DNA of 22,471 nucleotides from Gammaproteobacteria bacterium UBA6724 (GTDB lineage: Bacteria > Pseudomonadota > Gammaproteobacteria > Pseudomonadales > Azotimanducaceae): positions 39,353 to 61,823 of the forward strand of contig DKIG01000053.1 of assembly GCA_002454165.1 (NCBI GenBank). The letters are read 5' to 3'. The notes beneath the pieces are model-generated. The model had not been told where the DNA came from and did not search any database. It saw only the letters and a list, made by a program, of their open reading frames with translations. The position numbers and the translations under genes are program-made. The stretch's first letter is position 1; each line of letters opens with the position of its first letter. Positions 1 to 7,769 of the stretch are shown here, in pieces.

Positions 1-24
1 AAAATAATCCTCATCAAACACCCA

Positions 25-1455
25 CTAGCCGAGAATGGTCTCGGCTGGAATTTGTCGGGTCACGGGGACGCTACCCATCTGACCACTCGCTCCCCAACCA
101 GCGATAACCGCCGAAAACATACCAGCACTGCCACCCGCTCTGACGATATTAAATCCCCCATCGCGAAACTTCGGAATATCACTGTCTGCAAATACTTCAG
201 GTATGCCTTCAGCAATACCGCCAGCGCCGGTGATCAATGATTCACCCTTGATTGTCAGCAATTCCAGGATATGCGTCTTGACTTGCTGTTTTGACCAGCC
301 AGCAAGTTTGAATACGCGTTCATGCTCCGGTGAAATAATCAGGAAGGCGTCAGCCGCCATTGCCATCTTAGGATGACCGACCACACGCAAGGCTGCCGCA
401 TAGGTTTTGCTGAGTGATTCGGGACTACGCGACCTTTGGTCAACAATGCCCTGCATACCATCTGCGGCGAAGAGGGTCACAGTGGACGCATCTTTTGGAA
501 AACCCTTTTCTACCGCCAGAGATTCCCAGCAGGAATTTGTCTCATCTTCAGCGAAGCAGAAGGTGTACTTGCCAGGATTGCCAAAGACGGAACGATCTAC
601 TCCGCCAGGCTTGCCTCCACCAACATTACGAATCACCAGTTGCAAGGCACGGCCGATGGTGGCATTCGCCCGATTTCCCTGGCCAAGAACATTGCCGCGG
701 GCGTTCATTCCTATGGCTCTGCTGATGGGTCCATTCACCAGGATCATGGGTCCGGAAAAGTAGGTCGTCGCCAGGAGACCATGCATGCAGAATTCGTCTT
801 GCAAGGCGGCTTCAATAGCCGTGACCAGCACCGGCATATACTCTGGTTTGCAGCCAGCCATGACCGCATTGATGGCGGCTTTTTCGATGTTGCATTCAGC
901 AAGGTCAGGCGGGACCATGCCTATGACTTCGTCTGGTGAGCGCTTGATGCCGGTTAACATTTGCAAGACGCGTTGCTCAGTGGGCGGCACCAAAGGCAGA
1001 CCATCTGACCAGCCGCGCTCAAAACAGGCTTCAATCTCGTCTTCCTCATTCCCGAGGCTGAGTTTGCGCGACTTTAACTTGTCCGCATCATAGCGGGCGG
1101 CGAGTTTCTCCGGCATACCAGGATCCTGAGTCAGGGACCCGCATCCAGGGCGAAAGTCAGGGCCATCAAAATCCAGGCTAGCGCCAATCACGGCTTCCCA
1201 TTCGCTACGCACCCAACCCACTGCCCTGCGCTCATCGGCACCATCATGGGTCGCAATCAAGGTGGGGACTATCTCTATGTTCATTCGCCAGGAATAGGCA
1301 AGCTCCCGGTCATCCAGGACATCAAGTCCCTGGGGAAAATCGGGATTATCCTGACTGTAGATTGACACATTATGCTCTGCCTGCAGTTTTTCAAACAGGG
1401 GCAGGAGCCACTGGCAGGTCGCACATTCTTCCTTGACGACAAGAGTCAAACCCAT
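25..1455 (-). CDS. Thioredoxin-like protein with large C-terminal domain of unknown function
   Basis: A 476-residue protein. Residues 1-90 look like a thioredoxin/glutaredoxin fold, with a CxxC pair (C11-A-T-C14) after the first strand and a probable cis-proline segment (IVPTLI, about 62-67). A cysteine sits in a linker (RPGCGS, C105). A long domain follows, starting near WSDGLPLVPPT (149-159), with many conserved-looking Gly/Asn stretches. From memory this C-terminal domain resembles proteins related to the UGSC (seleno)protein group in marine bacteria; I cannot name a reaction. No signal peptide is visible, so it is probably cytoplasmic. The ATG at 1455 is preferred over the upstream ATG at 1479 because AGAGGTG precedes it at good spacing and it follows the kdsB stop by two bases. 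It is the last gene of the operon in this window. A thiol-disulfide or peroxide-related role is inference only. Confidence 0.75.
   Translation of the reverse strand: MGLTLVVKEECATCQWLLPLFEKLQAEHNVSIYSQDNPDFPQGLDVLDDRELAYSWRMNIEIVPTLIATHDGADERRAVGWVRSEWEAVIGASLDFDGPDFRPGCGSLTQDPGMPEKLAARYDADKLKSRKLSLGNEEDEIEACFERGWSDGLPLVPPTEQRVLQMLTGIKRSPDEVIGMVPPDLAECNIEKAAINAVMAGCKPEYMPVLVTAIEAALQDEFCMHGLLATTYFSGPMILVNGPISRAIGMNARGNVLGQGNRANATIGRALQLVIRNVGGGKPGGVDRSVFGNPGKYTFCFAEDETNSCWESLAVEKGFPKDASTVTLFAADGMQGIVDQRSRSPESLSKTYAAALRVVGHPKMAMAADAFLIISPEHERVFKLAGWSKQQVKTHILELLTIKGESLITGAGGIAEGIPEVFADSDIPKFRDGGFNIVRAGGSAGMFSAVIAGWGASGQMGSVPVTRQIPAETILG
27..46 (-). terminator. Perfect 8-bp hairpin over a stop codon, possible terminator
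   Basis: The minus strand reads AGCCGAGA-CCAT-TCTCGGCT, a perfect 8-bp stem with a 4-base loop. It spans the last codons and part of the TAG stop of the thioredoxin-like gene, the last gene of the lipid A operon in this window. The downstream bases are only moderately T-rich and lack a clean U-tract, so factor-independent termination is possible but not convincing. It could instead protect the 3' end of the mRNA. Confidence 0.35.
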
Positions 1456-1457
1456 CC

Positions 1458-2237
1458 TTAGCACCTCTTTGCCTGGCATTCAGTATCCAGATACTCAAGT
1501 GTTCTCGCAACATCCTCAGGCACATCAATGCCGGGAGGAAGTCTGTCCTCAGTCATGCCGACAAAAATCTTACCGCCATTATCCAGCACCCGTAATTGCT
1601 CAAGTTTTTCCGTTGTTTCAAGTTCGCTTCTTTGCCAGGTCACAAACTGTTTCAACAGGGACAGTCTATAGGCATAGATGCCAAGATGCTGAAACCATCT
1701 GGTATCAGCAACCAGAGCCAGTGCATCACGTCCTGCCCGGTCATCCCGCAAATAGGGCACCGGGGCTCTTGAAAAGTACAATGCCCAGCCTTGGGAATCC
1801 GTCACTACCTTGACGATGTTGGGATCAAACACCGCTGAGACCTGGGTGATGCGTGCTTTCAATGTAGCCAGGTTGATCTCCGGGTCTGAAAGATAACCGG
1901 CAACCTGATTGATGATGCCGGGAGAAATCAGCGGTTCATCTACCTGAAGATTCACCACTATATCCTCGTCCCCCAGCCCGACGAGCATCGCCGCTTCATG
2001 GATTCGGTCCGTGCCTGAGAGGTGCTCAGAAGAAGTGGCAACCGGCTCACCACCAAAGCCTTTCACGGCATCTGTAATGCGCTCATCATCAGTTGCCACG
2101 AATACTTTTTTTGCACGACTCTTGCACGCCTGTTCATAGACGCGTTGGAGCATAGTTTTGCCCCTGATGTCTATGAGCGGTTTGCCTGGAAATCGACTTG
2201 ACTCATATCGCGCCGGAATGATGATGTAGAAGGACAT
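1458..2237 (-). CDS. kdsB: 3-deoxy-manno-octulosonate cytidylyltransferase (CMP-Kdo synthetase)
   Basis: KdsB activates Kdo with CTP to give CMP-Kdo and pyrophosphate in the cytoplasm, the donor for the inner core sugars of LPS. The 259 residues match the usual family length (about 250). The N-terminal nucleotide-binding motif IPARYESSRFPGKPL lies at about residues 7-21, the metal-binding region reads NLQVDEPLI (96-104; the family usually has QGDEPL, so Gly is Val here), and SRAPVPY is present. The ATG is at 2237 after a 22-base gap from the Trm112-like gene, with a poor ribosome-binding site. The order lpxK, Trm112-like, kdsB is conserved in many gammaproteobacteria, which supports the call. 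Confidence 0.96.
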   Translation of the reverse strand: MSFYIIIPARYESSRFPGKPLIDIRGKTMLQRVYEQACKSRAKKVFVATDDERITDAVKGFGGEPVATSSEHLSGTDRIHEAAMLVGLGDEDIVVNLQVDEPLISPGIINQVAGYLSDPEINLATLKARITQVSAVFDPNIVKVVTDSQGWALYFSRAPVPYLRDDRAGRDALALVADTRWFQHLGIYAYRLSLLKQFVTWQRSELETTEKLEQLRVLDNGGKIFVGMTEDRLPPGIDVPEDVARTLEYLDTECQAKRC

Positions 2238-2259
2238 GACAAGTTGGCACCGGGGAAGA

Positions 2260-2436
2260 CTAGCCGGGTGTCAGGGGTCTTGCTTCGGATTCAAGCATGA
2301 TGGGAATATCATCCTTAATCGGAAATGCCAGATGATCCGTATGGCATATCAACTCATCTGCTTCCCGGTCATAGACCAGTTCACCTTTACACAGAGGACA
2401 TACCAGAATAGCCAGAAGTTTTTTATCTATTGCCAT
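2260..2436 (-). CDS. ycaR: Trm112-family zinc-ribbon protein (YcaR-like)
   Basis: A 58-residue protein that fills the gap between lpxK and kdsB. It begins MAIDKKLLAILVCPLCKGEL and later has the typical hydrophobic end LAFPIKDDIPIML. The CPLC pair (residues 13-16) is the first half of the zinc ribbon; the second half seems reduced to a single Cys (C31), as in many bacterial members. The family (UPF0434/Trm112-like) sits between lpxK and kdsB in many gammaproteobacteria. Eukaryotic and archaeal Trm112 activates methyltransferases; the bacterial role is not established. It starts 27 bases after the msbA-lpxK stop and ends 22 bases before kdsB, so it is almost certainly co-transcribed with them. 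Confidence 0.9.
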   Translation of the reverse strand: MAIDKKLLAILVCPLCKGELVYDREADELICHTDHLAFPIKDDIPIMLESEARPLTPG

Positions 2437-2463
2437 AGTAAATGCCCGTAGAATGTGTGTTCC

Positions 2464-5379
2464 CTAGACCGCCTTGCCAGGGATAATTAACCGGTTATCA
2501 AGCAGCTGGTCGAAATAATCAAAATTCAATTCCGCCGTCACTTCAAGGTACCAGAAGGTGCCAGGCAGTCTGAGTGGCTTATCGAATTTTACGGCATCCT
2601 TCTCGGTCATAATAACAGGATACTCGTCATCAAACAGAAACTCGTTCATATCAAAATGATAGTGATCTGAAAATACATGCGGGATCACGACCCAACCTAG
2701 CCTCTCCAGAGCGGTGAAAAATCGTGCCGGGTGACTAATCCCCGCTATCGCATGCAGAGTCTTGCTACCTATCTTCTCGTGTATCTTCTCTATTGATTTC
2801 TCAATGGGAAATGACTCGCCGGTCCTGATGTCAACCAGTCTGGTGGGGACCAGTTGCATGGTTTGCGTTTGGACCTGAGTATCCAGGCTGAGCCGACCTG
2901 TGCCGCCATTGACCAGCACCAGATCTACTTCCTGTAGCCTGGAAGGAGGCTCACGCAGAGGTCCGGCAGGTAAACACAGGCCATTGCCTAACCCCCTCTC
3001 CCCATCAATAACGGCTATTTCAATATCCCGGTCCAGCGCATAGTGTTGCAAACCATCGTCCGTGATAACCAGATCGGATTCATGGGTTTCCAATAGATAA
3101 CGCGTCCCTCTCACTCGGTCCGGGTCAACAACAACCGGACAGCCGGTCCGATTAAAAATCATCAGCGGTTCATCACCTACTTCCTCGGCGGTAGAAGTGC
3201 CACAGACCTCAAGCGGATAGGATTGAGACCTGCCACCGTAGCCACGACTGACGACGCCCGGATTCAATCCGCGTGCCCTGAGATGATTGACCAGGGCAAT
3301 GACGAGCGGCGTCTTACCGGTACCGCCAGCACTGATGTTCCCCACAACAATCACCGGTACGGGTGGTTTCCATCTCGGTCTTGATGTCAGCCACCTGCGG
3401 CGCCACTTCGCAAGTTGTTGATAGAGGATGGCTAGAGGCAACATGAGTTTTAACCAGAAGGCGTCCCGATACCAGGCATTGACCAGCAGAGCGGAAGGGA
3501 CAACTCCGCGCCCATGGTGACGAATAGCCAGCTGCTTGCCGGTGCCGGGCGATACATCATTCGCGTTCGGTGTCTTCGGGATAATCTCCTTGCGATCATG
3601 CAGTTGCGCGTATAAACCTTTTTTATCAAGCAGTTCCCTGTGTGTACCCTGCTCTTGAATCATGCCGTCCTGAATGACAAATATTCTGTCTGCTTTTTCA
3701 ATTGTTGAGAGACGATGCGCGATGATAAATGTGGTGCGACCCTTGACCACCGCTTCCAGCGCCGCCTGGATAAATCTTTCCGATTCCGCGTCAAGTGAAG
3801 AAGTTGCTTCGTCAAGTATCAATATAGGAGCGTCTTTCAGAAATGCCCTGGCTATCGCCAGTCGCTGACGCTGGCCTCCAGATAACAAGACACCGTCATC
3901 ACCCACCGGGGTATGAAATCCATCTTCAAGGGCATTGATAAAGTCATAGGCATAGGCTTTTTTTGCTGCCGCTATTATTTCTCTCTCATCGGCACCCTGT
4001 AGCGCCCCATAGCCTATGTTGCGGGCGACCGTATCGTTGAACAGTGCCACCTGTTGGCTAACGGTGGCGACATGCGTCCTGAGGTTCTCCAGTTGATAGG
4101 ATTCAATGGGATGACCATCAATCAGTATTTCGCCCTGAGTAGGCGAATAAAATCGGGGAATGAGGCTAGCGAGTGTCGTCTTGCCGCTGCCGGACCTGCC
4201 CACCAGGGCGACTGTTTCCCCTGGTGCCACTTCAAAACTGATATTGCGTAATACATCTGGCTGCCCGGGCTGGTAACTGAAACTCACATTTTTGAATTCC
4301 ACACGCCCTGCTACCCGGTCGATTTGTCGTTGTCCTCTGTCCTTTTCTACATCTTCATCAAACAGGATAAAAATGTCTTCGGCGGCAGCCAGACCTTTCT
4401 GTATCGTGGCGTTGACTTCAGACAGCTGACGCACGGGCTTCGCAATCAGACCACCGGTTGTGATGAAGGCGACGACCTTCCCGGGTGTCATGTCAGCAAG
4501 TAATGCGGGGTCCAGCACCAACCAGACCAGGAGTGCGAGGGCAAAAGATACTACCAGTTGTATCGCTGGAGTGGATAGAGAAGAGGTCACCACCATCTTC
4601 ATTGATTGTCGTCTGTTATCTCGACTTACCTTTTCAAAACGGATTTTTTCATAACTGCTACCGCCAAAAATCCTGACTTCACGGTAGCCCTGTATAGCCT
4701 CAGAGACTATATGGGTCACATCGCCCATGGAATTTTGTATGCGGGTGCTGATGCGGCGGAAACGCCTGCCAACGAAACTGACCAGCAGGGCAATCCCGGG
4801 TGCAACCAGGATAAATATGAATGTCAACTGCCAATTCAGATACAAGAGAAACCCGAGATAGCCAATGACGGTGAAGCCTTCTCTAATGATAGTCCGCACC
4901 GCATCGGTGGCGGCGCCCGTCACCTGGGTAACATGGTAGGTCACCTTGGCGATCAGGTGTCCCATGGGTTGTTTGTCGTAAAACGCACTCGGCACGGCCA
5001 ACAAACGATTAAATAATTGGCAGCGCAGATTGTGTACCAGGCTGGTAGCAACATGGGCGATATAATAGTTGCCGATGAAGTGACCCAAGCCCCTCATAAA
5101 GGCGATGACGACAATCATACCCGGAATGATGACCCGGTTAAGGTTGTCCGGCTCACCGAAGAGCCGCTGCATGAATTCAGTAATCTCAAAGTTCGGACTA
5201 CCTCCTCCTAGTTGTAATGAATCGACTATGTAGCTGACAAGTTGCACAAATGAGACATTCGCCGCCGAGTAGAGGAGGAAGCCAAGGATACTGAGCAGAA
5301 AGGCACCCCAGTAGGGCAATACATAGGACAGAAGACGCCTGTATATCCTGATGTCTGAATGGGTGGTCTGGTCGGACAC
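2464..5379 (-). CDS. msbA-lpxK: MsbA-LpxK fusion: lipid A flippase ATPase joined to tetraacyldisaccharide 4'-kinase
   Basis: One uninterrupted 971-residue frame. Residues 1-595 are a complete MsbA-type ABC exporter: a membrane domain to about 330, then Walker A GRSGSGKTT (394-402), Q-loop (about 441-445), signature LSGGQ (499-503), Walker B ILILDE (519-524) and H-loop His555. The MsbA part ends normally near GLYAQLHDRKE. A linker of about 30 residues (597-626) leads into a full-length LpxK of about 345 residues: VNAWYRDAFW membrane anchor, P-loop GGTGKTP (685-691), TDDGLQH (773-779), SDHYHFD (904-910) and TEKDAVK (925-931). LpxK phosphorylates the 4' position of the lipid A disaccharide; MsbA flips lipid A-core across the inner membrane. 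The start is GTG at 5379, two bases after the exbD stop. The linker has no in-frame ATG, GTG or TTG that could restart LpxK upstream of its conserved N-terminus; the first in-frame ATG falls inside the anchor (LKLMLPL). A sequencing error that removed an intergenic stop cannot be fully excluded. Confidence 0.93.
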   Translation of the reverse strand: MSDQTTHSDIRIYRRLLSYVLPYWGAFLLSILGFLLYSAANVSFVQLVSYIVDSLQLGGGSPNFEITEFMQRLFGEPDNLNRVIIPGMIVVIAFMRGLGHFIGNYYIAHVATSLVHNLRCQLFNRLLAVPSAFYDKQPMGHLIAKVTYHVTQVTGAATDAVRTIIREGFTVIGYLGFLLYLNWQLTFIFILVAPGIALLVSFVGRRFRRISTRIQNSMGDVTHIVSEAIQGYREVRIFGGSSYEKIRFEKVSRDNRRQSMKMVVTSSLSTPAIQLVVSFALALLVWLVLDPALLADMTPGKVVAFITTGGLIAKPVRQLSEVNATIQKGLAAAEDIFILFDEDVEKDRGQRQIDRVAGRVEFKNVSFSYQPGQPDVLRNISFEVAPGETVALVGRSGSGKTTLASLIPRFYSPTQGEILIDGHPIESYQLENLRTHVATVSQQVALFNDTVARNIGYGALQGADEREIIAAAKKAYAYDFINALEDGFHTPVGDDGVLLSGGQRQRLAIARAFLKDAPILILDEATSSLDAESERFIQAALEAVVKGRTTFIIAHRLSTIEKADRIFVIQDGMIQEQGTHRELLDKKGLYAQLHDRKEIIPKTPNANDVSPGTGKQLAIRHHGRGVVPSALLVNAWYRDAFWLKLMLPLAILYQQLAKWRRRWLTSRPRWKPPVPVIVVGNISAGGTGKTPLVIALVNHLRARGLNPGVVSRGYGGRSQSYPLEVCGTSTAEEVGDEPLMIFNRTGCPVVVDPDRVRGTRYLLETHESDLVITDDGLQHYALDRDIEIAVIDGERGLGNGLCLPAGPLREPPSRLQEVDLVLVNGGTGRLSLDTQVQTQTMQLVPTRLVDIRTGESFPIEKSIEKIHEKIGSKTLHAIAGISHPARFFTALERLGWVVIPHVFSDHYHFDMNEFLFDDEYPVIMTEKDAVKFDKPLRLPGTFWYLEVTAELNFDYFDQLLDNRLIIPGKAV

Positions 5380-5381
5380 TG

Positions 5382-5795
5382 TTAATCTGGCGGTGTTGTG
5401 GTGAGTTGCAGTTGCGTGAAACCAAGTTCTCTCGCCAGGCTCATAGCCGTGACCAACGCCTGGTGGGGACTGGCAGCATCGGCACTAATCACCATCCGGA
5501 TTGACTCGTCGCCATGGCTGGCAACTTCTATAGCCGCGCTCAGTGTGGCAGCATCTCGGTCAACCAGAGGCACGCCGTTGACCGCATAATCACCCTGCCG
5601 GGTGATGGTAATTTCTATTTGGTTCATCCTATCTGTGTTTGCCAGCAAACTTGATACCGGCAAATTAATCAAAAGGTGCGTCTGCCTGGTAAATGTAGTG
5701 GACACCATAAAGAAAATAAGTAACAGAAAGACTACATCAATGAGTGGTGTCAGGTTTATTTCTGCTTCCTGGCGCTGTCGCCTGGCGAACTTCAC
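5382..5795 (-). CDS. exbD: ExbD/TolR family biopolymer transport protein
   Basis: A 137-residue protein with the ExbD/TolR plan: a short basic cytoplasmic N-terminus (KFARRQRQEAE), then INLTPLIDVVFLLLIFF, the single transmembrane helix carrying the proton-coupling Asp (LIDVVF), then a periplasmic domain. It should form an inner-membrane proton-driven complex with the ExbB/TolQ-like protein encoded just upstream, with which it overlaps by four bases. The start is GTG at 5795 within a GTGA overlap. An exbB-exbD pair lies next to lpxK in Pseudomonas and relatives, so this is probably the envelope-associated pair of that operon rather than a siderophore-uptake or Tol-Pal set. The exact partner it energises is unknown. 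Confidence 0.92.
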   Translation of the reverse strand: MKFARRQRQEAEINLTPLIDVVFLLLIFFMVSTTFTRQTHLLINLPVSSLLANTDRMNQIEITITRQGDYAVNGVPLVDRDAATLSAAIEVASHGDESIRMVISADAASPHQALVTAMSLARELGFTQLQLTTTPPD

Positions 5796-6439
5796 CTGTC
5801 AAGCACCGGGTTACTTCGGGCATGGTTGTTCGTCATCTCGTCTGTATCGCATACAGCCACCAGTTTCAATGCTTCCTGTTCCATGTTAACGACCAGTTCA
5901 TCCACTCTTCTTTGAAAAAATCTATAGAAAAATAATGCCGGGATGGCAACAGTAATGCCAGCAGCCGTTGTAATCAGCGCTTCTGATATGCCGCCTGCCA
6001 GGAGGCTGGCGTTAGATATGCCCTCAAGTTTGATGGATGTGAAGACCTTAATCATACCGATGACTGTACCGAGCAGACCCAGTAGCGGCGTAATAGAAGC
6101 GATGCTGCCAAGGGTATTCAGGTACCGTTCCAGCTCATGGACGACCTGATTGGCAACCTCTTCAATGGATTCCTTCATACCGTCACGCCCAAGATCTTGC
6201 GCGCCTATGCCGGCAGCAAGTATCTGCCCCAGAGGAGAACCGTTGCGCAATTCCTGGAGCCGGCGACTGTCTAACTCATTGTTGCTACGCCAATGGCATA
6301 GCTGGGTGAAAAGATGGCGCGGGGCTACTAGATTGCTTCTCAGCACCCAAAATCGTTCAGCACAGATCGCAACCGCAATGACTGAACAGAAAATGATGGG
6401 CAACATCAACCATCCGCCAGCTTGAATCAGGTCAAACAA
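5792..6439 (-). CDS. exbB: MotA/TolQ/ExbB family proton channel protein
   Basis: A 215-residue inner-membrane protein with three predicted helices (about 10-30, 108-133 and 155-175). Family motifs are visible: TLGSIASITPLLGLLGTVIGM in the second helix and GGISEALITTAAGITVAIPAL in the third, with the channel Thr residues. It pairs with the ExbD-like protein immediately downstream (4-base overlap) to form a proton-driven motor. The start is TTG at 6439, preceded by GGTGAG at suitable spacing; no upstream ATG fits. It is the first gene of the lipid A operon and lies 94 bases downstream of the CoA-transferase gene on the same strand. Confidence 0.93.
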   Translation of the reverse strand: MFDLIQAGGWLMLPIIFCSVIAVAICAERFWVLRSNLVAPRHLFTQLCHWRSNNELDSRRLQELRNGSPLGQILAAGIGAQDLGRDGMKESIEEVANQVVHELERYLNTLGSIASITPLLGLLGTVIGMIKVFTSIKLEGISNASLLAGGISEALITTAAGITVAIPALFFYRFFQRRVDELVVNMEQEALKLVAVCDTDEMTNNHARSNPVLDR

Positions 6440-6533
6440 CTTTGCTCACCGGGGCTCGTTACATTGCGCCTACTCTAGCATAAACCGGCATCTGGTATGG
6501 GCACCAGGCATGGGATGCAACTGGAAGTGTCTG
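6440..6533 (-). promoter_or_regulatory. Intergenic region ahead of the lipid A operon, weak promoter candidate
   Basis: This 94-base gap is the only sizeable space upstream of exbB, so a promoter for the exbB-msbA-lpxK-kdsB operon would be expected here. The best minus-strand -10 candidate is TATGCT (6477-6482), without a good -35 at 16-18 bases. A 5-bp inverted repeat CTGGT/ACCAG with a 6-base loop lies at 6492-6507. Both signals are weak, and read-through from the mct gene upstream is also possible. Confidence 0.2.
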
Positions 6534-7760
6534 TTAATCTGCCAGGTGCTGAGCGAGAACTTTTTGCTGCATCAGTTTGCCAAGTTCGGCATCCGTGTAA
6601 CCCAGTTCATCCTTGAGTATCTCTTCTGTGTGCTCGCCAAGTCGGGGTGCCGTCTTGACGCTGAGATTGTGACTCTTGGCGAATCGGATGGGCGACCCAG
6701 AAGCGATGTAATCGCCAATACCGGGCTGATGTATCTGCGCCATCATAGGATTATCCTGGGAGCAGTCCTCGTCCTGCTCAACCATCTCACGAAAGCTACG
6801 ATAGGGACCATAACAGACCCCATGCTCATCAAAGAGCCGACAGATGGATTGATACTCATGGGCTGCGAACCAATCACCTATCATGCGGGCTATCTCCTGT
6901 CTTGCCTGGTATCTATCCCCTTCCTTTGCCAGATCTAGACCCATCTCCTCTTCCAATTGCTGGAGCGGCGTCGCTATCTTCATGGCTTTCGTAATGCCCC
7001 GCCATTGTCTTGGCGTCAGACCGACCAGCATCACCCTGACATCATCTTTGGACACAAAATCTCGTCCAAAGGCACCATAGAGATAGTTGCCTGTTTTCTT
7101 GCGGTCTTCGTCGTTGATTACAACCTCAGCGATGTTGCCCAGGTTGCTTGTGGTAGCAACCGCCACATCTTTTAGAGCAAGCGTCACCAATTGCCCTTCG
7201 CCAGTGATATGCCTGTGTCGGTCAGCAGCCAGGAGTGCCACCGCCGCCATCTGTCCAGTGATGTTATCCCAGGCTGGTAGCAAATGGTTGGTAGGCTCAT
7301 CCCTGGTCGGATCACCCGTCGCCAGGGCAAAACCAACAGCGCAATTCACCGTGTAATCCACTGCCGAGCCGCCGCGCCTATCGCCAAGTATGTTGACATA
7401 TATCAGGTCTCTACGACGTTGAGTCAGGGTGTCGTAAGCTAGCCAACCCCGCTCCGGAAAGTTCGTCAGGAAGATCCCGTCCGCATCGCTGGTACCGGCA
7501 ATCAGACGGCTGATAATTTCCCTGCCTTCGGGATGGTTGATGTCAATTTCAATAGAGCGTTTCCCCTTGTTCATCCCAGCCCAGAACAGACTCTGGCCGG
7601 CGCCACTGACCGGCCAGCGATGATAGTCCAGCCCGCCACCTATGGGGTCAAATCTGATGACATCAGCCCCTAACTGGGCCAGCGTCATCCCGCCGAGCGG
7701 TGCAGCCACAAAGGCTGAACCCTCAATGATACGCATACCCTTTAATATCCCTTCTGACAT
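6534..7760 (-). CDS. mct: Mesaconyl-C1-CoA:C4-CoA transferase (CaiB/BaiF family III)
   Basis: A 408-residue family III CoA transferase. Conserved features include an N-terminal GSAFVAAPLGGMTLAQLGAD (14-33), the GLDYHRWP stretch (43-50), NKGKRSI (64-70) and the catalytic Asp in LPAWD (D165). The sequence agrees closely, as I remember it, with the Chloroflexus mesaconyl-CoA transferase of the 3-hydroxypropionate bicycle, which moves CoA within mesaconate from C1 to C4. The preceding gene encodes a MaoC-type protein resembling mesaconyl-CoA hydratase, the enzyme that makes the substrate, which strengthens the call. It starts at ATG 7760 with GGCGAG upstream, nine bases after the mch stop. If the specific assignment is wrong, it is still a CaiB/BaiF CoA transferase. 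Confidence 0.85.
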   Translation of the reverse strand: MSEGILKGMRIIEGSAFVAAPLGGMTLAQLGADVIRFDPIGGGLDYHRWPVSGAGQSLFWAGMNKGKRSIEIDINHPEGREIISRLIAGTSDADGIFLTNFPERGWLAYDTLTQRRRDLIYVNILGDRRGGSAVDYTVNCAVGFALATGDPTRDEPTNHLLPAWDNITGQMAAVALLAADRHRHITGEGQLVTLALKDVAVATTSNLGNIAEVVINDEDRKKTGNYLYGAFGRDFVSKDDVRVMLVGLTPRQWRGITKAMKIATPLQQLEEEMGLDLAKEGDRYQARQEIARMIGDWFAAHEYQSICRLFDEHGVCYGPYRSFREMVEQDEDCSQDNPMMAQIHQPGIGDYIASGSPIRFAKSHNLSVKTAPRLGEHTEEILKDELGYTDAELGKLMQQKVLAQHLAD

Positions 7761-7769
7761 AATCTCGCC

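Noticed and set aside
414..939. Plus-strand open frames over the thioredoxin-like gene
   Set aside because: They are antisense shadows of a clearly coding minus-strand gene, with no recognisable domains.
3499..3560. Out-of-frame ATGATG in the MsbA-LpxK junction as a separate lpxK start
   Set aside because: That frame reads through non-LpxK residues and stops (TAA) within about 40 codons; LpxK is in the MsbA frame, so this does not rescue a two-gene model.
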